Shown here piece by piece: positions 1 to 8,204 of a stretch of DNA of 64,000 nucleotides. The stretch lies in NCBI RefSeq assembly GCF_009755885.1, contig NZ_VYIX01000001.1, positions 826,044 to 890,043 of the forward strand. The letters are read 5' to 3'. The translations under genes and the position numbers were made by a program. Position 1 is the stretch's first letter. The number at the start of each line of letters is the position of its first letter. This DNA is from Brachyspira sp. SAP_772 (GTDB lineage Bacteria > Spirochaetota > Brachyspiria > Brachyspirales > Brachyspiraceae). The notes beneath the pieces were generated by a model that saw only the letters and a program-made list of their open reading frames with translations, did not search any database and was not told the origin of the DNA.

Positions 1-714
1 AAAATACCGCTAACAGAACCGCCTGCGGCAAGCAGATTGAGCAAAGAAATAACAGATATGCTCTCAGCATTTAGAATAAATGATTATGTTGGATATGAAC
101 CTAGATTAATGGATTTGCTTGGAGTAAGATATATATTAAGCCCTACATATTTAGATAACTCTATGATTGCTAATGATATAACAAAAATAACAGAGTATCG
201 GGATTCTTTTTCTGCTGCGGTGTTGTATGAACTTAATGGATATAGAAATAAATATGAATTTGTAAATAGCGTATATAATGCAAAAGATTTTAACGATGGC
301 CTTGGCAGAATGAGAATACCTAATTTTAATTTGGCAAAAGAGGCTATTATAACCGATAATTCTAATAATATAGTTTTGAATATAAGCAACTCTATAAACA
401 AAGTAGAAATGGTTGAATATAGCAACAACAAAGTAGTATTTAATGTTCAAACACCAGATGATGGAATATTAGTATTAAAAGAGAGATATAGCCCAGATTG
501 GACTGTAAGCATTAATGGAGAGAAAAAAGAACTGCTTAAAGCTAATTTATTATTTAGAGGGGTTTATGTTGAAGCTGGAGATAACAATATTGTATTTGAG
601 TTTACCCCTACAATGAAATATGCCTACATTACAATAATTTGTTGGGTAATATTAATTATAGTTACTATAGTATCTATAATATTTAAAAAGAAAAATATTG
701 TAAATGAAAAATAA
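1..714 (+). CDS. YfhO-family membrane protein, C-terminal part (5' end outside window)
   Basis: The reading frame is open from base 1 to the stop at 714, so 237 codons are visible and the true start lies upstream; the internal TTG at 37 is not a convincing start. The visible part has an extracytoplasmic region ending in a beta-sandwich-like segment with the pattern typical of YfhO C-termini (RYSPDWTVSINGEKK, then a NLLFRGVYVEAG stretch), followed by one final membrane helix (about residues 208-228) and a lysine-rich tail. YfhO proteins are large multi-pass proteins implicated in glycosylation of cell-wall or lipoteichoic polymers. The substrate here is unknown. The next gene overlaps its 3' end by 11 bases, so the two are probably co-transcribed. 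Confidence 0.75.
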   Translation, partial: KIPLTEPPAASRLSKEITDMLSAFRINDYVGYEPRLMDLLGVRYILSPTYLDNSMIANDITKITEYRDSFSAAVLYELNGYRNKYEFVNSVYNAKDFNDGLGRMRIPNFNLAKEAIITDNSNNIVLNISNSINKVEMVEYSNNKVVFNVQTPDDGILVLKERYSPDWTVSINGEKKELLKANLLFRGVYVEAGDNNIVFEFTPTMKYAYITIICWVILIIVTIVSIIFKKKNIVNEK

Positions 715-1126
715 ACTTATAAAATATAAAATCATATTACTAATAATGGCTTCATTATTTTTATTTTGTTTTGTAGTAATGAATTATATTAATATCACTA
801 ATATAATGAAATATAAAAAAGGAGATATTATAAAAGTTCAAGCAAATATTGAAGATTCAAGCTATTATGAATATGGATTTATAAAAAGAAAATATCCATA
901 TTTAGTTTATAGCTTTATTTATAATGATAAAAAAATTACCATAAGCAATATGATAAGCAGCAATTCTTTTACAAATAAAAAAATTATAACAATATACTAT
1001 GATAAAATAAATGATAGAGAAGTTATGCTTCCATCTATAAAAAGTTTTATATTATCTTTTATATTTTTTGTTTTAGGTATAATTATTATAATATATGCTA
1101 TAAACTTAAAAAGAATATACGCTTAA
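704..1126 (+). CDS. Small two-TM membrane protein, DUF3592-like
   Basis: This 140-residue protein has an N-terminal membrane helix (about residues 8-28), a soluble beta-rich middle and a C-terminal helix (about 112-134). The middle ends with a YYDKINDREVMLPS segment like the 'Y-(D/N)-P-x-(N/D)-P' strand of DUF3592 proteins. That layout is known for DUF3592, whose function is unknown. It overlaps the upstream YfhO-like gene by 11 bases and converges on hldD with only 5 bases between the stops. No clear Shine-Dalgarno precedes the ATG, which suggests translation coupled to the upstream gene. Confidence 0.6.
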   Translation: MKNKLIKYKIILLIMASLFLFCFVVMNYINITNIMKYKKGDIIKVQANIEDSSYYEYGFIKRKYPYLVYSFIYNDKKITISNMISSNSFTNKKIITIYYDKINDREVMLPSIKSFILSFIFFVLGIIIIIYAINLKRIYA

Positions 1127-1131
1127 AAAAA

Positions 1132-2079
1132 TTACATTAAATATCCGCTGCTCTCTTCAAGCACTTTAGCATATTTTTTTACCCCTGTATTAACATTCAT
1201 AAACTCTTTAGTGTATCCTGCTTTTCTTAAATTAGTTAAATCTGCTTGAGTATATTTTTGATATTTTCCTTTAAGAGCATCAGGGAAAGGAATATATTCA
1301 ATTTCAGAAGAAGTATATATTTCTTTTAAAGCCTTAGCAATCTCTACAAAACTTTCAGCCTTTCCAGTACCGCAATTAAATATACCAGAAATGTTTTCAT
1401 TTTCAAAGAAGAAATTATTTACACTCACAGCATCATCTACATGTATAAAATCTCTTAAGAAATTTTCACTTCCCTCAAAAATTTTCATTTTCTCTCCAGA
1501 CTTAATCTGATTAAATAAATGAAAAGCAACAGAAGCCATTCTTCCCTTATGATTCTCCTGAGGACCATATACATTAAAATATCTTAAGCCCACAACCTGA
1601 CTGTTAATCTTTTTATTTCTAAATAAAATATTAACATACCTATCAAACTGATATTTAGAAAAAGCATACACATTAAGCGGATACTCATTTTTCTCATCTT
1701 CAACAAATCCATTTTCCCCATTGCCGTAAACAGAAGCACTTGAAGCATAAAAAAATCTTACTTTATTTTCTAAACAAGCATGCAAAATATTTCTGCTATA
1801 TTCATAATTATTTTTCATCATATATTTTCCATCAGTTTCCATTGTATCAGAACAAGCCCCCTGATGAAATATAGCTTCTACTTTATTATTTTCAACAAAA
1901 GAATAAACATCAAACTCTTCTTTGTCTATATAATCTCCAAAAATAACCCTATTTAAATTCTTATGTTTTGAAGAATTTTTTAAATTATCAACAATTAATA
2001 TATCACTTATACCTAAATTGTTTAATCCTCTAACTATATTAGAGCCAATAAATCCAGCACCACCTGTTACTATAATCAT
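1132..2079 (-). CDS. hldD: ADP-L-glycero-D-manno-heptose 6-epimerase
   Basis: Short-chain dehydrogenase/epimerase of 315 residues, close to the usual 310-330 for HldD/RfaD. It has the N-terminal NAD(P)-binding glycine motif GGAGFIGSN, a catalytic ASSASVYG segment and the YAFSK (YxxxK) dyad near residues 137-141, then LRYFNVYGPQE and FIHVDDAV typical of the family. It converts ADP-D-glycero- to ADP-L-glycero-manno-heptose for the inner core of lipooligosaccharide. Its ATG has a good AGGAG site (about 2086-2090), and it lies 26 bases after murG, so it is probably the last gene of the ftsW-murG-hldD operon. Confidence 0.92.
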   Translation of the reverse strand: MIIVTGGAGFIGSNIVRGLNNLGISDILIVDNLKNSSKHKNLNRVIFGDYIDKEEFDVYSFVENNKVEAIFHQGACSDTMETDGKYMMKNNYEYSRNILHACLENKVRFFYASSASVYGNGENGFVEDEKNEYPLNVYAFSKYQFDRYVNILFRNKKINSQVVGLRYFNVYGPQENHKGRMASVAFHLFNQIKSGEKMKIFEGSENFLRDFIHVDDAVSVNNFFFENENISGIFNCGTGKAESFVEIAKALKEIYTSSEIEYIPFPDALKGKYQKYTQADLTNLRKAGYTKEFMNVNTGVKKYAKVLEESSGYLM

Positions 2080-2105
2080 ATGTATAAATCTCCTTTAATA
2101 ATTTT

Positions 2106-3188
2106 TTACTTTCTTTTAATTTCTTGCATAATATTGAGAATATCATTAACAATAGCAGTAACAGCCCTAGAAGTATAATTATTTCTAATATTCTCTCTCA
2201 TCACATCAAGCCTATCTTGATTATTTAAATTTTTTATAATAATATCTCCTAGCTGTTTAGAATCAAGATCCGCCTCATTCATTAAATAAGCCATATCCTT
2301 ATTAACTAATTCTAAAGCATTATAATATTGATGATTATCAGTAGCATAAGGAAAAGGCACTAAAAGTGAAGGTACATTAACAGCAAGTATTTCACTAATA
2401 GAACTGCTTCCAGCCCTAGACACTACAAAATCAGCCGCATTAAGCAATGTAGCCATATCTTTATAATAACTATGAACCGTTACATTTGTAATTCTTTTTT
2501 CATTAACTTTTGCTATTATATCAGCCCCCCATTTAGGTCCAGCAAGCCATACTATATGCAAATTATTTACATTATCTTTTACGTTTTTTATGCAGTCCAA
2601 AAATATATTATTTAATTTTAATGCCCCTTGAGAGCCTCCCATTACAACAAGCAATCTATCATCATCTTTTAACTTCATAATAATTCTAGCAGATTTTCTA
2701 TTTACAACAAAAAAATCATCTCTAACAGGATTTCCCATCACTTTACCCTTAGGCATATATTGTAAAGTTTTAGAAAAAGTAAGATAAGAAGCCTTAGCAT
2801 CTTTATAAAATATTTTATTAACCTTGCCCGGTATAGAGTTCTGCTCACATAAAAATATAGGTATTTTTTTAAATTTAGCCGCATACAACATAGGCATAGA
2901 AACAAATCCGCCCATTCCTATAATGCACTCAGGTTTATGCTTATTAATGATATTATTAGCCTTTAACATTGAAGGTATAAACTTAAGTAAGAAAGCTATA
3001 TTTTTTAACATATTTCCCGGAGAGTTTATCTCTAAATAATTATAATCATAATGAGCAGGTATTAAGTTATAATCTCTTGCCGCCACTACAAGCCTAGGAT
3101 TATGTCCAAGTTTTTTTAAATGGTCATATATGGAAATAGCAGGTGTTATATGACCAGCTGTACCTCCGCCAGATAAAATTATATTCAT
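2106..3188 (-). CDS. murG: UDP-GlcNAc:undecaprenyl-PP-MurNAc-pentapeptide GlcNAc transferase
   Basis: MurG attaches GlcNAc to lipid I to make lipid II on the inner face of the cytoplasmic membrane. The 360-residue protein (family usual about 355) has the N-terminal glycine-rich loop GGGTAGHITPAIS, the middle GGSQGALKLN loop and the donor-binding segment SRAGSSSISEILA followed by PFPYATDNHQYYNA. Its start overlaps the ftsW stop by 4 bases, the usual coupled arrangement in division/cell-wall clusters. Confidence 0.96.
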   Translation of the reverse strand: MNIILSGGGTAGHITPAISIYDHLKKLGHNPRLVVAARDYNLIPAHYDYNYLEINSPGNMLKNIAFLLKFIPSMLKANNIINKHKPECIIGMGGFVSMPMLYAAKFKKIPIFLCEQNSIPGKVNKIFYKDAKASYLTFSKTLQYMPKGKVMGNPVRDDFFVVNRKSARIIMKLKDDDRLLVVMGGSQGALKLNNIFLDCIKNVKDNVNNLHIVWLAGPKWGADIIAKVNEKRITNVTVHSYYKDMATLLNAADFVVSRAGSSSISEILAVNVPSLLVPFPYATDNHQYYNALELVNKDMAYLMNEADLDSKQLGDIIIKNLNNQDRLDVMRENIRNNYTSRAVTAIVNDILNIMQEIKRK

Positions 3189-4279
3189 TCTTCTCTCCTT
3201 TGAGTTATTTTTAATAAAATAGCAAACATAATCATATTAACAACTAAAGCATTCCTACCATAACTTATAAATGGTAAAGGCATACCAGTTGTAGGAAGCA
3301 TTAAAGTTGCTACCATCATATTTAAATACGCCTGTCCGCTAATAAATATATTTATACCAAAAGATATGTTTTTTAGAAACAAATCTTTTATTCTAGATGA
3401 AACTATAAAGCCTCTAATAGTGAAAGAAAAAAATAGTAATAATAGAATAATGTTGCCTACAAACCCATGTCTCTGAGCAATAGAAGCAAAAATAAAATCT
3501 GTTAAAGCTGCTGGCAAATGAGTGCTAACCTCTCTAATATCTTCATCAGGTATTCCAGTAATCCCTCCATAATTAAAAGCCCTTTTAGCCCTATTAATTT
3601 GATACATCTCTTCTTGTGATTGTGTATGAGGTGTTAAATACGAAGTTACCCTAGCTTTCATATATGGAGTATTGAGTATAAATATTATAAATATAACCCC
3701 AAGTAAAATACCTGTAACAATTAAATATCTTAATGGAATACCTCCATAAAAAAACATAGAAAAACCAACCATAGCAAATAATAATGCTGTACCAGAATCT
3801 GGTTCAAACATTATAAGTAAACATATAATTGCTAATATAAATAAAGGAGGAAGTAAACCATTTTTAACATGTTTAAGTTTATCTCCCTTATTGGCAAGCA
3901 CACTAGATAAATATAAAACTAATGTGATTTTAGCTATTTCTGAAGGCTGAATAGTAAAAGCTCCAAAAACAGATAACCATCTTTTAGCATAGCTGCCTTC
4001 AACAGATATACCAAATATTAAAACTACTATTAAAAGCAATATAGTGCCTAATAATATTGCCGGCATAAATTTATCTACTAGATTAAAAAAATCTGGAACT
4101 ATTAATATTATAACATTAACTGCTAACATCAATAATAATAATTTAAGATGATTATAAAAATAAGGTTCATTTGGTTCATGAATTGTTTGTGCTCCATATA
4201 TAGCAACTAGCCCAGCAGCAAGTAATGCTATATATATAATGAGCAAATATTTATCTGGTAACAATTTCCTTTTCAACAT
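3185..4279 (-). CDS. ftsW: SEDS-family peptidoglycan glycosyltransferase FtsW
   Basis: Polytopic SEDS protein of 364 residues with about ten predicted membrane helices. Family signatures are a conserved QPSEIAKI segment, the LPAALTDFIFA stretch and the C-terminal TTGMPLPFISYG motif. FtsW polymerises lipid II at the septum with a class B PBP; RodA does so for elongation. The direct coupling to murG favours FtsW. One small oddity is that the final motif continues GRNALV rather than the common GGSS. It lies 13 bases downstream of the preceding exported-protein gene, so it may share that gene's transcript. Confidence 0.88.
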   Translation of the reverse strand: MLKRKLLPDKYLLIIYIALLAAGLVAIYGAQTIHEPNEPYFYNHLKLLLLMLAVNVIILIVPDFFNLVDKFMPAILLGTILLLIVVLIFGISVEGSYAKRWLSVFGAFTIQPSEIAKITLVLYLSSVLANKGDKLKHVKNGLLPPLFILAIICLLIMFEPDSGTALLFAMVGFSMFFYGGIPLRYLIVTGILLGVIFIIFILNTPYMKARVTSYLTPHTQSQEEMYQINRAKRAFNYGGITGIPDEDIREVSTHLPAALTDFIFASIAQRHGFVGNIILLLLFFSFTIRGFIVSSRIKDLFLKNISFGINIFISGQAYLNMMVATLMLPTTGMPLPFISYGRNALVVNMIMFAILLKITQRREE

Positions 4280-4292
4280 AAAAACCTACACT

Positions 4293-5162
4293 CTATAAAA
4301 TTTTATAAACTAAAGAAGCTTTTGCCTCTACAAAAGTAGTGCTATCATAATATGGTAATTTTACATGCAAACCAGAAGAAGCTAATATATCAAGCGAGAG
4401 TCTATTTTGTAAAAATTTAAAACTAATAAAACCAACTATAGCTAATTTATGTGTTAGTATATTTGAGTTTACAAGATAAGTTAAAGCATAAGAAGCACCT
4501 ATATAAAAAGGGGTTATATTAGCTAATATAAAAAAATCATTCATAATTTCAAATTCACTTTTCTTATGAAGTATAGCAGTTCTTGAATCATAATAATAAT
4601 TTTTATCCCCGGCAAAAACATAATTAAAACTAGTACTATTAATAAAAACAACATGCGGTAATTTATATAAAAAATAAGGTGTTATACCAGCAATCACACT
4701 AATAGCATCTGTTTTTGACATTCCAAGTAAAGAAGCATATGAATAATCTACATCATTATTATCAAAACCCGCATATCCAAAGTTCATAATATTAAATATA
4801 TAATTAAAATAAGCATTAACCCTTATACCAAAAAAAGATAATGGTCTAATATCTGCAAACAAACCAATCATATCCGATGATAATGAAAAATTATTCTCTA
4901 TACCCAAATCAAGCTTAGTATTTTGAAATATTTTATTTGTTCTATCATCATTATAAATTGAAGTTCTGTAATATAATTTCGTTTCTGCATTAAATTTTAT
5001 AAAATTATATCCGCCAGCAAAGCTCTGTTCAAAATAAAGTTGATGTTTATTGTTTGTATTTATTACAACATCATCCATACCTATATTAAAAAGAGTATTT
5101 ATATCTGCATATATAATACTGATGTACAACAAAAAAACGATAGGAACAAATTTAATTTTCAT
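4293..5162 (-). CDS. Putative exported beta-barrel (outer-membrane-like) protein
   Basis: I choose the ATG at 5162 (289 residues), not the in-frame ATG at 5282. The longer start would place translation directly behind the glgC terminator T-tract, and the extra 40 residues are just Ile/Tyr/Lys-rich. From 5162 the protein begins with a clean signal peptide (basic MKIKF, hydrophobic core, cleavage near IIYA-D). The rest alternates polar and aromatic residues in short strands with a Tyr/Phe-rich C-terminus ending in SLVYKIL, as in outer-membrane barrels. No family is recognised. It precedes ftsW by 13 bases. Its Shine-Dalgarno is weak (AATAAG). Confidence 0.6.
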   Translation of the reverse strand: MKIKFVPIVFLLYISIIYADINTLFNIGMDDVVINTNNKHQLYFEQSFAGGYNFIKFNAETKLYYRTSIYNDDRTNKIFQNTKLDLGIENNFSLSSDMIGLFADIRPLSFFGIRVNAYFNYIFNIMNFGYAGFDNNDVDYSYASLLGMSKTDAISVIAGITPYFLYKLPHVVFINSTSFNYVFAGDKNYYYDSRTAILHKKSEFEIMNDFFILANITPFYIGASYALTYLVNSNILTHKLAIVGFISFKFLQNRLSLDILASSGLHVKLPYYDSTTFVEAKASLVYKIL

Positions 5163-5282
5163 CTTATTAACATAATCATATAATATAATTTTATAAACAT
5201 AATATATAATAACTTTATAAATTAAAAAAATCAATAGAGTTAAAAGTATTTTAAAAATTATTTTAATATAAACTATTTTCAT

Positions 5283-5313
5283 AAAAAAGGCATTGAGTAA
5301 GAACCCAATGCCT
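5283..5313 (-). terminator. Rho-independent terminator of glgC
   Basis: Inverted repeat 5288-5295/5306-5313 (AGGCATTG/CAATGCCT on the minus strand, 8 bp, 10-nt loop), followed on the minus strand by six T (5288-5283). It begins 10 bases after the glgC stop codon and ends immediately before the rejected upstream ATG at 5282. Confidence 0.85.
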
Positions 5314-5323
5314 AATTAAAAGA

Positions 5324-6610
5324 TTATATAACCGTACCACTCTTAACAATAGTGTTTTTCGGAATAATTACTATACCATCTCTAATACAGTAAAACTCAC
5401 TGTCTTGATGCTGAATTTTCTTTTTATTTGTAATGATAACATCGTTTCCTATTCTAACATTCTTATCTATGATAACATTTTTGAGTGTACATTTTTTACC
5501 TATACCAACCTTAGGCAAATGCTTAACATTTAATCTCTCAATATCCTCACTAGTTTCATAGAAGTCACTACCCATCATAATAACCTTTTCTAAAGTAGAA
5601 CCGCTTTGAATTACAGAACGAAGACCTATTACTGACTCTTTGATAGTAGCATTTTCTATTCTGCATCCATCAGCAATTATACTAGAAGTAATAGTAGCCT
5701 TTTCAACTTTTGAAGGAGACAAGTAACGGACATGTGTATATATAGGAGCATCTTCATCATAAAAATCGAAAGGAGGATTTTTGCTTCCAAAAGATATATT
5801 AGCATCAAAATAAGCTTTAATAGTACCTACATCCTCCCAATAACCTTGGAAAGCATAGCTGAATACTTTATATTTTTTAATAGCTTCAGGAATAATATCT
5901 TTACCAAAGTCTATCATTGTAACATCACTAAGAAGTTCTTTTAACACATTTCTTCTAAATGCGTATATACCCATAGAAGCCAAATATTCTTTTTTAGGAT
6001 CTTCTATTTCAAACATCTTTTTTTGCTCTTCACTCAATTTTAAAGAATCTAAAACATCATCTTCTTTAGGTTTTTCTTGGAAATTAGTAATCTGTCCTCT
6101 TTTATTAACAAGCATTACACCAAAACCTTTAGCATCTTCACGCACTACAGGAACAGTTCCAACAACTATGTCAGCACCAGTTTCAAGCATATGTCTTACC
6201 ATAACATTATAATCCATACGATAAACCTGATCTCCAGAAAGTATTAGAACATTATTAACATAATCATTGTCGAAGTGAGCAAGATTCTTTCTTACAGCAT
6301 CGGCAGTACCTTGATACCAATCTATATTAGTATCAGTTTGCTCTGCTGCCAATATACTAACATGACCGCCAGAGAAGTTGTCGAATCTATAAGCATTGTA
6401 AATGTGATTATTTAGAGAAGCACTATTGAATTGAGTAATAACATATATATTTCTAAGTCCGCTATTGATACAGTTAGAAACAGGTATGTCAATCATTCTG
6501 TAATGACCGCCCAATGATACTGCAGGTTTAGAACGATCTTTAACAAGAGGATAGAGCCTTGTACCTCTACCTCCTCCTAAAATTAAAGCTACTGTATTAT
6601 ATGACCTCAT
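5324..6610 (-). CDS. glgC: Glucose-1-phosphate adenylyltransferase
   Basis: Makes ADP-glucose from glucose-1-phosphate and ATP, the first committed step of glycogen synthesis. The start at 6610 gives 428 residues, close to the family's usual 400-430. It has a GGAG site at 6621-6624 and begins MRSYNTVALILGGGRGTRLYPL, the expected nucleotide-binding loop. The in-frame ATG at 6682 lies inside the promoter and adds an unlikely hydrophobic leader. Further marks are KPAVSLGG, WYQGTADAVR and a C-terminal left-handed beta-helix with hexapeptide-like repeats. It stands alone, with its own promoter and terminator; no other glg gene is in the window. Confidence 0.95.
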   Translation of the reverse strand: MRSYNTVALILGGGRGTRLYPLVKDRSKPAVSLGGHYRMIDIPVSNCINSGLRNIYVITQFNSASLNNHIYNAYRFDNFSGGHVSILAAEQTDTNIDWYQGTADAVRKNLAHFDNDYVNNVLILSGDQVYRMDYNVMVRHMLETGADIVVGTVPVVREDAKGFGVMLVNKRGQITNFQEKPKEDDVLDSLKLSEEQKKMFEIEDPKKEYLASMGIYAFRRNVLKELLSDVTMIDFGKDIIPEAIKKYKVFSYAFQGYWEDVGTIKAYFDANISFGSKNPPFDFYDEDAPIYTHVRYLSPSKVEKATITSSIIADGCRIENATIKESVIGLRSVIQSGSTLEKVIMMGSDFYETSEDIERLNVKHLPKVGIGKKCTLKNVIIDKNVRIGNDVIITNKKKIQHQDSEFYCIRDGIVIIPKNTIVKSGTVI

Positions 6611-6653
6611 AAAAAAAAACTCCAAACATTTTATTACTTTATTTATATAAATA

Positions 6654-6682
6654 AGTATAGTAAAAAAAAATGAAGTTTTCAA
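6654..6682 (-). promoter_or_regulatory. Promoter of glgC
   Basis: On the minus strand TTGAAA (6682-6677), a 17-bp spacer, then TATACT (6659-6654). Start of transcription is expected near 6647, giving a leader of about 37 nt containing the GGAG site. Confidence 0.6.
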
Positions 6683-6729
6683 GAAATTAACATATTGTTA
6701 TGCAGCAACACCATTATGCACTAATATTA

Positions 6730-7116
6730 TTATTGTTGATAACACAAAACATCTTTGAAAGTAGCTGACCCATCATTGAAATTAACTGTTACTTTTATAA
6801 CTGTATCAGAAATAAATTGTAAAGTACCTCCCATTACACCTGTTTGAAAATTATAATTAGGGTCCTCTCCTCTCATATCATCACCTGTAACAGTATTTTC
6901 TTTTCCATTTTGTATAGGAGTACCTATATCATCTAATGAATAATATAATTTAAATCCTCTATCAGCAGTAACTTCGATTACCAAATAAGAATCACTAGAA
7001 ACAGGTTTAGCACTAACAAATTTTCCTTGACGTTCTGGAGACAGAGGATTTGGAGCTGATTTACAAGATAAAACAACAAAAATAATTGATAGCATTATTA
7101 ATAATATTTTTTTCAT
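6730..7116 (-). CDS. Hypothetical lipoprotein (128 aa)
   Basis: The N-terminus is a lipoprotein signal peptide with a lipobox ending IFVVLSC, so Cys18 should be lipidated. The mature part is short, beta-rich and polar, with a glycine-rich NFQTGVMGGTLQF segment. No domain is recognised. A GGAG site lies about 10 bases before the ATG. A second unrelated-looking lipoprotein follows upstream on the same strand at 7175-7579 (58-base gap), so the pair may be co-transcribed. Confidence 0.7.
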   Translation of the reverse strand: MKKILLIMLSIIFVVLSCKSAPNPLSPERQGKFVSAKPVSSDSYLVIEVTADRGFKLYYSLDDIGTPIQNGKENTVTGDDMRGEDPNYNFQTGVMGGTLQFISDTVIKVTVNFNDGSATFKDVLCYQQ

Positions 7117-7174
7117 AATAATAATTACTCCATATTAATTTTTTATATTATCGGTATTATATAGTTAGAATTTA

Positions 7175-7579
7175 TTAGTTATTTACTTTATCACAAATTA
7201 TATTTTGAAGATTAAAAATACCATTACCTTTCATTGTAATTGAAGCTTGTTCATCAGAATAAAAAATTATTTTACCAGTATATTCATTGTTAGAAAAACT
7301 GTAAACATTACCATCACCTATAAAATTAATAAAAGTTATTCTTTCATCTTCATACTCTGGAATACCATTTATATCAGAATCTCCCTCTCCGCCAAAATAT
7401 GTAATTAGTCCACCGCTTCTTATATTAAGATACAAATATTTATCATATCCCTCACCAAAAAGTTTTTCTCGACTTTTAAATGTACCCATATATCTATCTG
7501 AAATACCAACATAAGCTATATCATAACAAGAATTGATACAAATAATTATAATAAAAAATAATATTATTCTCTTTATCAT
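7175..7579 (-). CDS. Hypothetical lipoprotein (134 aa)
   Basis: A hydrophobic leader with the lipobox IICINSC puts the lipidated cysteine at residue 18. The mature part alternates short strands (YLYLNIRSGGLITYFGGEG and similar) and looks like a small beta-sandwich or lipocalin-like fold. That is inference from pattern only, and no family is recognised. It is divergent from the rhodanese gene, with 184 bases between the starts. Confidence 0.65.
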   Translation of the reverse strand: MIKRIILFFIIIICINSCYDIAYVGISDRYMGTFKSREKLFGEGYDKYLYLNIRSGGLITYFGGEGDSDINGIPEYEDERITFINFIGDGNVYSFSNNEYTGKIIFYSDEQASITMKGNGIFNLQNIICDKVNN

Positions 7580-7631
7580 ACCTAATAACCAAATAATAAT
7601 TAATTATATATATTACATATTCGTCAAATAA

Positions 7632-7660
7632 TTTTTATTATATTGTAAATATAATAAAAA
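7632..7660. repeat. Perfect AT-only inverted repeat between divergent lipoprotein genes
   Basis: Arms 7632-7644 and 7648-7660 (TTTTTATTATATT and its complement) are 13 bp each with a 3-nt centre (GTA). It lies between two 5' ends, so it is not an obvious terminator for either flanking gene. It could be a regulator site, a cruciform-prone segment or chance in AT-rich DNA. Confidence 0.5.
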
Positions 7661-7700
7661 AAATAGTTTTTTATTATATAAGTAAAAATAAATAAAACAA

Positions 7701-7728
7701 TTGACTTTTTTTTTAATTATTATAATAT
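7701..7728 (+). promoter_or_regulatory. Candidate promoter of the rhodanese lipoprotein gene
   Basis: TTGACT at 7701-7706. The -10 is either TATAAT 7721-7726 (14-bp spacer) or TAATAT 7723-7728 (16-bp spacer). The ATG follows at 7764. Confidence 0.5.
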
Positions 7729-7763
7729 CATTTATATATTCTAACATATTTTAGGAAAAATAA

Positions 7764-8147
7764 ATGAAAAAAATTATAATAATTTTATCTATTTCTTTTT
7801 TATTTCTTGCCTGTTCAAATAAAGGATATAAAAATCTTAATATAGAAAAAGCAATTAAATTAGTAAATAGCTCAACAAATCTTATTATTTTAGATGTTAG
7901 AACAAGAGAAGAATATTTAGCAGGGAATATTCCAAACTCTATTAATATAGATGTATTAAGCCAAGACTTCAAATCAAAGATAGATATGTTAGATAAAAAC
8001 AAAGAATATTTAGTATATTGCAGAAGTGGAAACAGATGCACTATTGCATCTAGTATAATGTCTACAAATGGATTTATTAATATTTATAATTTACAAAACA
8101 TAACATATCAAGATTTTGCTAATGCAATGCTCACAAATAATAAATAA
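7764..8147 (+). CDS. Rhodanese-domain lipoprotein
   Basis: A 127-residue protein with a lipobox ending FLFLACS (lipidated Cys17), so it is anchored in a membrane outside the cytoplasm. A single rhodanese domain follows: ILDVRTREEYLAGNIPNSINI (residues 42-62) and the active-site loop CRSGNR with catalytic Cys86. Rhodanese domains carry a persulfide on that cysteine and transfer sulfur to thiophilic acceptors. The physiological acceptor cannot be read here. It could detoxify cyanide or sulfide or take part in extracytoplasmic sulfur chemistry. The stop codon lies inside the left arm of the inverted repeat that frames the polA promoter. Confidence 0.88.
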   Translation: MKKIIIILSISFLFLACSNKGYKNLNIEKAIKLVNSSTNLIILDVRTREEYLAGNIPNSINIDVLSQDFKSKIDMLDKNKEYLVYCRSGNRCTIASSIMSTNGFINIYNLQNITYQDFANAMLTNNK

Positions 8148-8193
8148 TAAAAACAACAAAATAATATTTTTGCATAATTTTTGTTTTTATTAT
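8144..8193. repeat. Inverted repeat spanning the rhodanese stop and polA promoter
   Basis: Perfect 13-bp arms at 8144-8156 and 8181-8193 (ATAATAAAAACAA and its complement) with a 24-nt loop. The right arm runs into the polA -10 box and the loop holds its -35 box. It may end rhodanese transcription, affect polA initiation, or both. Confidence 0.5.
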
Positions 8194-8198
8194 ATAAT
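8170..8198 (+). promoter_or_regulatory. Candidate polA promoter, placing transcription start at the ATG
   Basis: TTGCAT (8170-8175), 17-bp spacer, TATAAT (8193-8198). The ATG at 8205 is 6 bases beyond the -10 box, where initiation is expected, and there is no Shine-Dalgarno. This would give a leaderless or nearly leaderless transcript. Confidence 0.55.
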
Positions 8199-8204
8199 AA
8201 AAAA

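Noticed and set aside
29-714. TTG at 37 as start of the first gene
   Set aside because: The frame continues open to base 1 and the family is far longer, so the gene is cut by the window edge.
5163-5282. N-terminal extension of the exported protein to the ATG at 5282
   Set aside because: The extra 40 residues are hydrophobic Ile/Tyr/Lys sequence; the ATG abuts the glgC terminator, and the internal ATG starts a proper signal peptide.
6611-6682. Extension of glgC to the ATG at 6682
   Set aside because: It covers the -35 and -10 boxes and adds a leader not seen in the family; the ATG at 6610 has a Shine-Dalgarno.
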